The notes under the pieces were generated by a model. It searched no databases. It saw nothing but the letters and a program-made list of their open reading frames with translations, and was not told the origin of the DNA. A stretch of 64,000 nt of DNA from Bin55 sp964572845 (lineage in GTDB: Bacteria; Pseudomonadota; Gammaproteobacteria; Pseudomonadales; Azotimanducaceae): assembly GCA_964572845.1 (NCBI GenBank), contig CAZNFX010000010.1, positions 62,001-126,000 of the forward strand. The letters are read 5' to 3'. The first letter of the stretch is position 1, and each line of letters starts with the position of its first letter. Shown in pieces: positions 62,105 to 64,000 of this stretch. Position numbers and translations under genes: made by a program.

Positions 62105-64000
62105 GTCATACTTTCAAACCGAACTTGAGAAGCGCGCACGTCGTGATGAGCTTGCCGCACCACTCCTCGGCAACGAACTTGACCGTCGGCTAGACTACCT
62201 TTCGCCCACCCAAATTGGGTTGGTGGCAAAGGCCTACGAATACGCCGAAAAGGCCCATTCGGGACAACGCCGCAGAACTGGCCACTCGTACATTACCCAC
62301 CCTCTTGCCGTGGCTAACATCCTTGCTGGCTTCAAGCTTGATCCTGAAACGATTTGCGCAGCATTGCTGCACGATGTTCTCGAGGACACAAGTGTCAGCA
62401 AGACCTCGCTGGCGAAAGTGTTCGGTGAGACTGTTGCCGATATCGTAGATGGCGTATCAAAACTCTCCCATCTCGTCGATAGCCACGCTGAAGCTCAGGC
62501 ATTGAACTTCTACAAGATGACGTTGAGCATGTCTCGCGACATTCGCGTCATACTCGTGAAATTGGCCGATCGACTGCACAACATGCGCACGATCGGGGTG
62601 ATGACGCGAGATAGCCGGAAAAGAATTGCCCGCGAAACGATGGATCTCTTCGTTCCCCTTGCCAATCGGCTGGGGATTTACGTGATAAAGCAGGAACTCG
62701 AACGCCTCTCCTTCGAAGCGCTCTACCCGCTTCGCTCCGACCGGCTGCAACGCTTGGTGGCACGAGTCCGACGAACGGCAAGGGATCAGATCAAGTCCGT
62801 GACGAGCAAGCTCAAATCTGGTTTCGCCGAAGCTGGTCTCGAAGCAAAGATCGAGTATGTCGAGACTGAACTTTATTCAATCTATCGATCGTTGCGCGAC
62901 CATGAACGCTCGTTCGACGCGTTCATGGATACGTTTACCTACCGAGTCGTCGTCAACTCGACGGATGACTGCTATCGAGCACTGGGCTTAGCCCACAATC
63001 TTTACAAACCCAAGGTTCGGGAATTTCGCGACTACATCGCAATTCCAAAGTCGAATGGCTACCAATCGCTGCATGTAACTTTGATCGGGCCCTCTGCCAA
63101 GTCGCTCAAGCTGCTAATCCGTACCAAAAACATGGAAGACATCGCAAGCTATGGCCTGGTGGCTGGATGGATCAAGCATGAAGGCGATGACTCCGATGAG
63201 TCAGACGAGGATCCTGCAACAAGCGGAGTCCACGAGTGGATCAGCAATCTCTTGAACCTTCAGGATCGTGGCGATGCAGTTCAGTTCATCGAGAATCTGA
63301 AAACGGATCTATTCCCAGATGACGTGTACGTCTTTACCCCTCAGGGTGACATCTTTGCATTGCCAGTCGGCTCTTGTGCCGTTGACTTCGCGTACGCCGT
63401 GCACACGGATGTTGGCAACCAATGCGTAGCCTGTCGAATTGACGATCAAGTCGCTCCTCTTTCTACGGTCTTGGAATCGGGGCAGACGGTATCTATAGTT
63501 CGCGCGGCTGCCGCGCATCCTGACCCGATTTGGCTGAATTTTGTTCAAACTGCCAAGGCTAGGTCGGCAATCCGCGAGCGGCTGCGGTCTCGGGGCCAAG
63601 ACGAATCGATCGTTCTGGGCAAGACACTGCTGAACCGCTCCTTGTCCAATGCAAACACATCCCTGGAACAGCTGGACTTTCGCCGGCTGCGCAAGGTCTT
63701 CCGCGAGTTCAATGTGAGAAAGCGAAATGAGTTGTTCGAGGAAGTAGGCCGCGGCAACCTCTTGGCATATCAGGTAGCTCAACGGTTGCTTGACGAAGAC
63801 GTAGCTGACCATGACACCACCAATATCGAACACGGAGCGCCGATCTACGTGCAAGGTGGCGAGCACATGGGCGTGAGATACGGAAGATGCTGTGGTCCCG
63901 TACCAGGTGATGAGATCATTGGACACATCTCGCAGGGTGAAGGACTCGTCGTGCATCGATCGAATTGCAAGAACATCAAGTCGATCAAAGCAAAGAGCAC
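62082..64000 (+). CDS. spoT: SpoT (p)ppGpp hydrolase, synthetase motifs lost (partial)
   Basis: About 640 residues before the window end. The hydrolase domain is intact: THPLAVA (His73) and LLHDVLEDT (His97, Asp98). In the synthetase domain the G-R-x-K of E. coli SpoT is Y-V-E-T (about residues 257-260), and the E-V-Q-I-R-T motif has become K-L-L-I-R-T, so the catalytic glutamate is missing; the MDxxxxR aspartate remains. The TGS domain (VYVFTPQGDIFALP) and the start of the zinc-finger/ACT part (YGRCCGPVPGDEI) follow. This is probably a hydrolase-only SpoT. ATG 62082 with GAGGA upstream. Confidence 0.95.
   Translation, partial: MSPPATSESYFQTELEKRARRDELAAPLLGNELDRRLDYLSPTQIGLVAKAYEYAEKAHSGQRRRTGHSYITHPLAVANILAGFKLDPETICAALLHDVLEDTSVSKTSLAKVFGETVADIVDGVSKLSHLVDSHAEAQALNFYKMTLSMSRDIRVILVKLADRLHNMRTIGVMTRDSRKRIARETMDLFVPLANRLGIYVIKQELERLSFEALYPLRSDRLQRLVARVRRTARDQIKSVTSKLKSGFAEAGLEAKIEYVETELYSIYRSLRDHERSFDAFMDTFTYRVVVNSTDDCYRALGLAHNLYKPKVREFRDYIAIPKSNGYQSLHVTLIGPSAKSLKLLIRTKNMEDIASYGLVAGWIKHEGDDSDESDEDPATSGVHEWISNLLNLQDRGDAVQFIENLKTDLFPDDVYVFTPQGDIFALPVGSCAVDFAYAVHTDVGNQCVACRIDDQVAPLSTVLESGQTVSIVRAAAAHPDPIWLNFVQTAKARSAIRERLRSRGQDESIVLGKTLLNRSLSNANTSLEQLDFRRLRKVFREFNVRKRNELFEEVGRGNLLAYQVAQRLLDEDVADHDTTNIEHGAPIYVQGGEHMGVRYGRCCGPVPGDEIIGHISQGEGLVVHRSNCKNIKSIKAKS

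Noticed and set aside
1..64000. CRISPR arrays, insertion sequences, tRNA or rRNA genes
   Set aside because: I saw no regularly spaced direct repeats, transposase or recognisable RNA gene; a tRNA could be missed by eye, and a tRNA-finding program would settle it.

Overview
The window looks like chromosomal DNA of a Gram-negative gammaproteobacterium, probably a free-living or host-associated marine lineage without a close cultured relative. The evidence is an LPS Kdo transferase (waaA) next to tolC, a TonB-dependent receptor, rpoH, rpoZ-spoT, and a core order metW - DUF4426 - rdgB - hemW - trmB - rpoH that resembles the pseudomonad neighbourhood. Gene density is high, both strands are used, and several operons have 1-8 nt start/stop overlaps. 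I recognised no rRNA, tRNA, CRISPR array or insertion sequence.

Region 1 (1-17.3 kb) is the conserved housekeeping block with accessory genes inserted at several joints. Between DUF4426 and rdgB sits an HNH nuclease followed by a 1697-residue exonuclease-RecQ-UvrD fusion. Between rdgB and hemW sits a nucleotidyltransferase-HEPN fusion. After hemW come a HEPN protein, a hipBA pair, an ankyrin protein, a crotonase and a PhyH-type dioxygenase, before trmB and rpoH resume the core. rpoH has a near-perfect CIRCE operator in its leader.

Region 2 (17.4-26.9 kb) is mixed: two beta-lactamase-fold serine hydrolases, an ammonium transporter, an orphan Phd-type antitoxin, a class III aminotransferase, a Clp-N-like protein, and three small membrane proteins, two of them tandem paralogues.

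Region 3 (27.1-40.3 kb) is a thiamine region: thiD-thiE-thiE/tenI-like, then a TPP-riboswitch-controlled thiC-thiO-thiS-thiG operon. Between the two halves lie a nucleoside hydrolase, a TPP-dependent enzyme, an orphan Tat-type periplasmic binding protein, a membrane sensor without output domain, an OFA-type transporter and two single-unit PQQ-propeller proteins.

Region 4 (40.7-51.2 kb) holds a Hanks-type kinase, a carboxylesterase, and a tight four-gene operon: an ExbB/MotA-type proton channel, two single-pass partners and a membrane-anchored double FGE-like protein. Two exported proteins follow, one with TPR and TonB-C-like regions. I could not match this set to a named system and consider it, with the HNH/helicase pair, the best candidate for an undescribed system.

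Region 5 (51.4-64 kb) holds a TonB-dependent receptor with a lipoprotein S9 peptidase (probable peptide capture and cleavage), a small heat-shock protein with a textbook sigma-32 promoter, waaA/tolC, an acyl-CoA dehydrogenase, and rpoZ-spoT. The SpoT has lost key residues of the (p)ppGpp synthetase domain and is cut by the window end.
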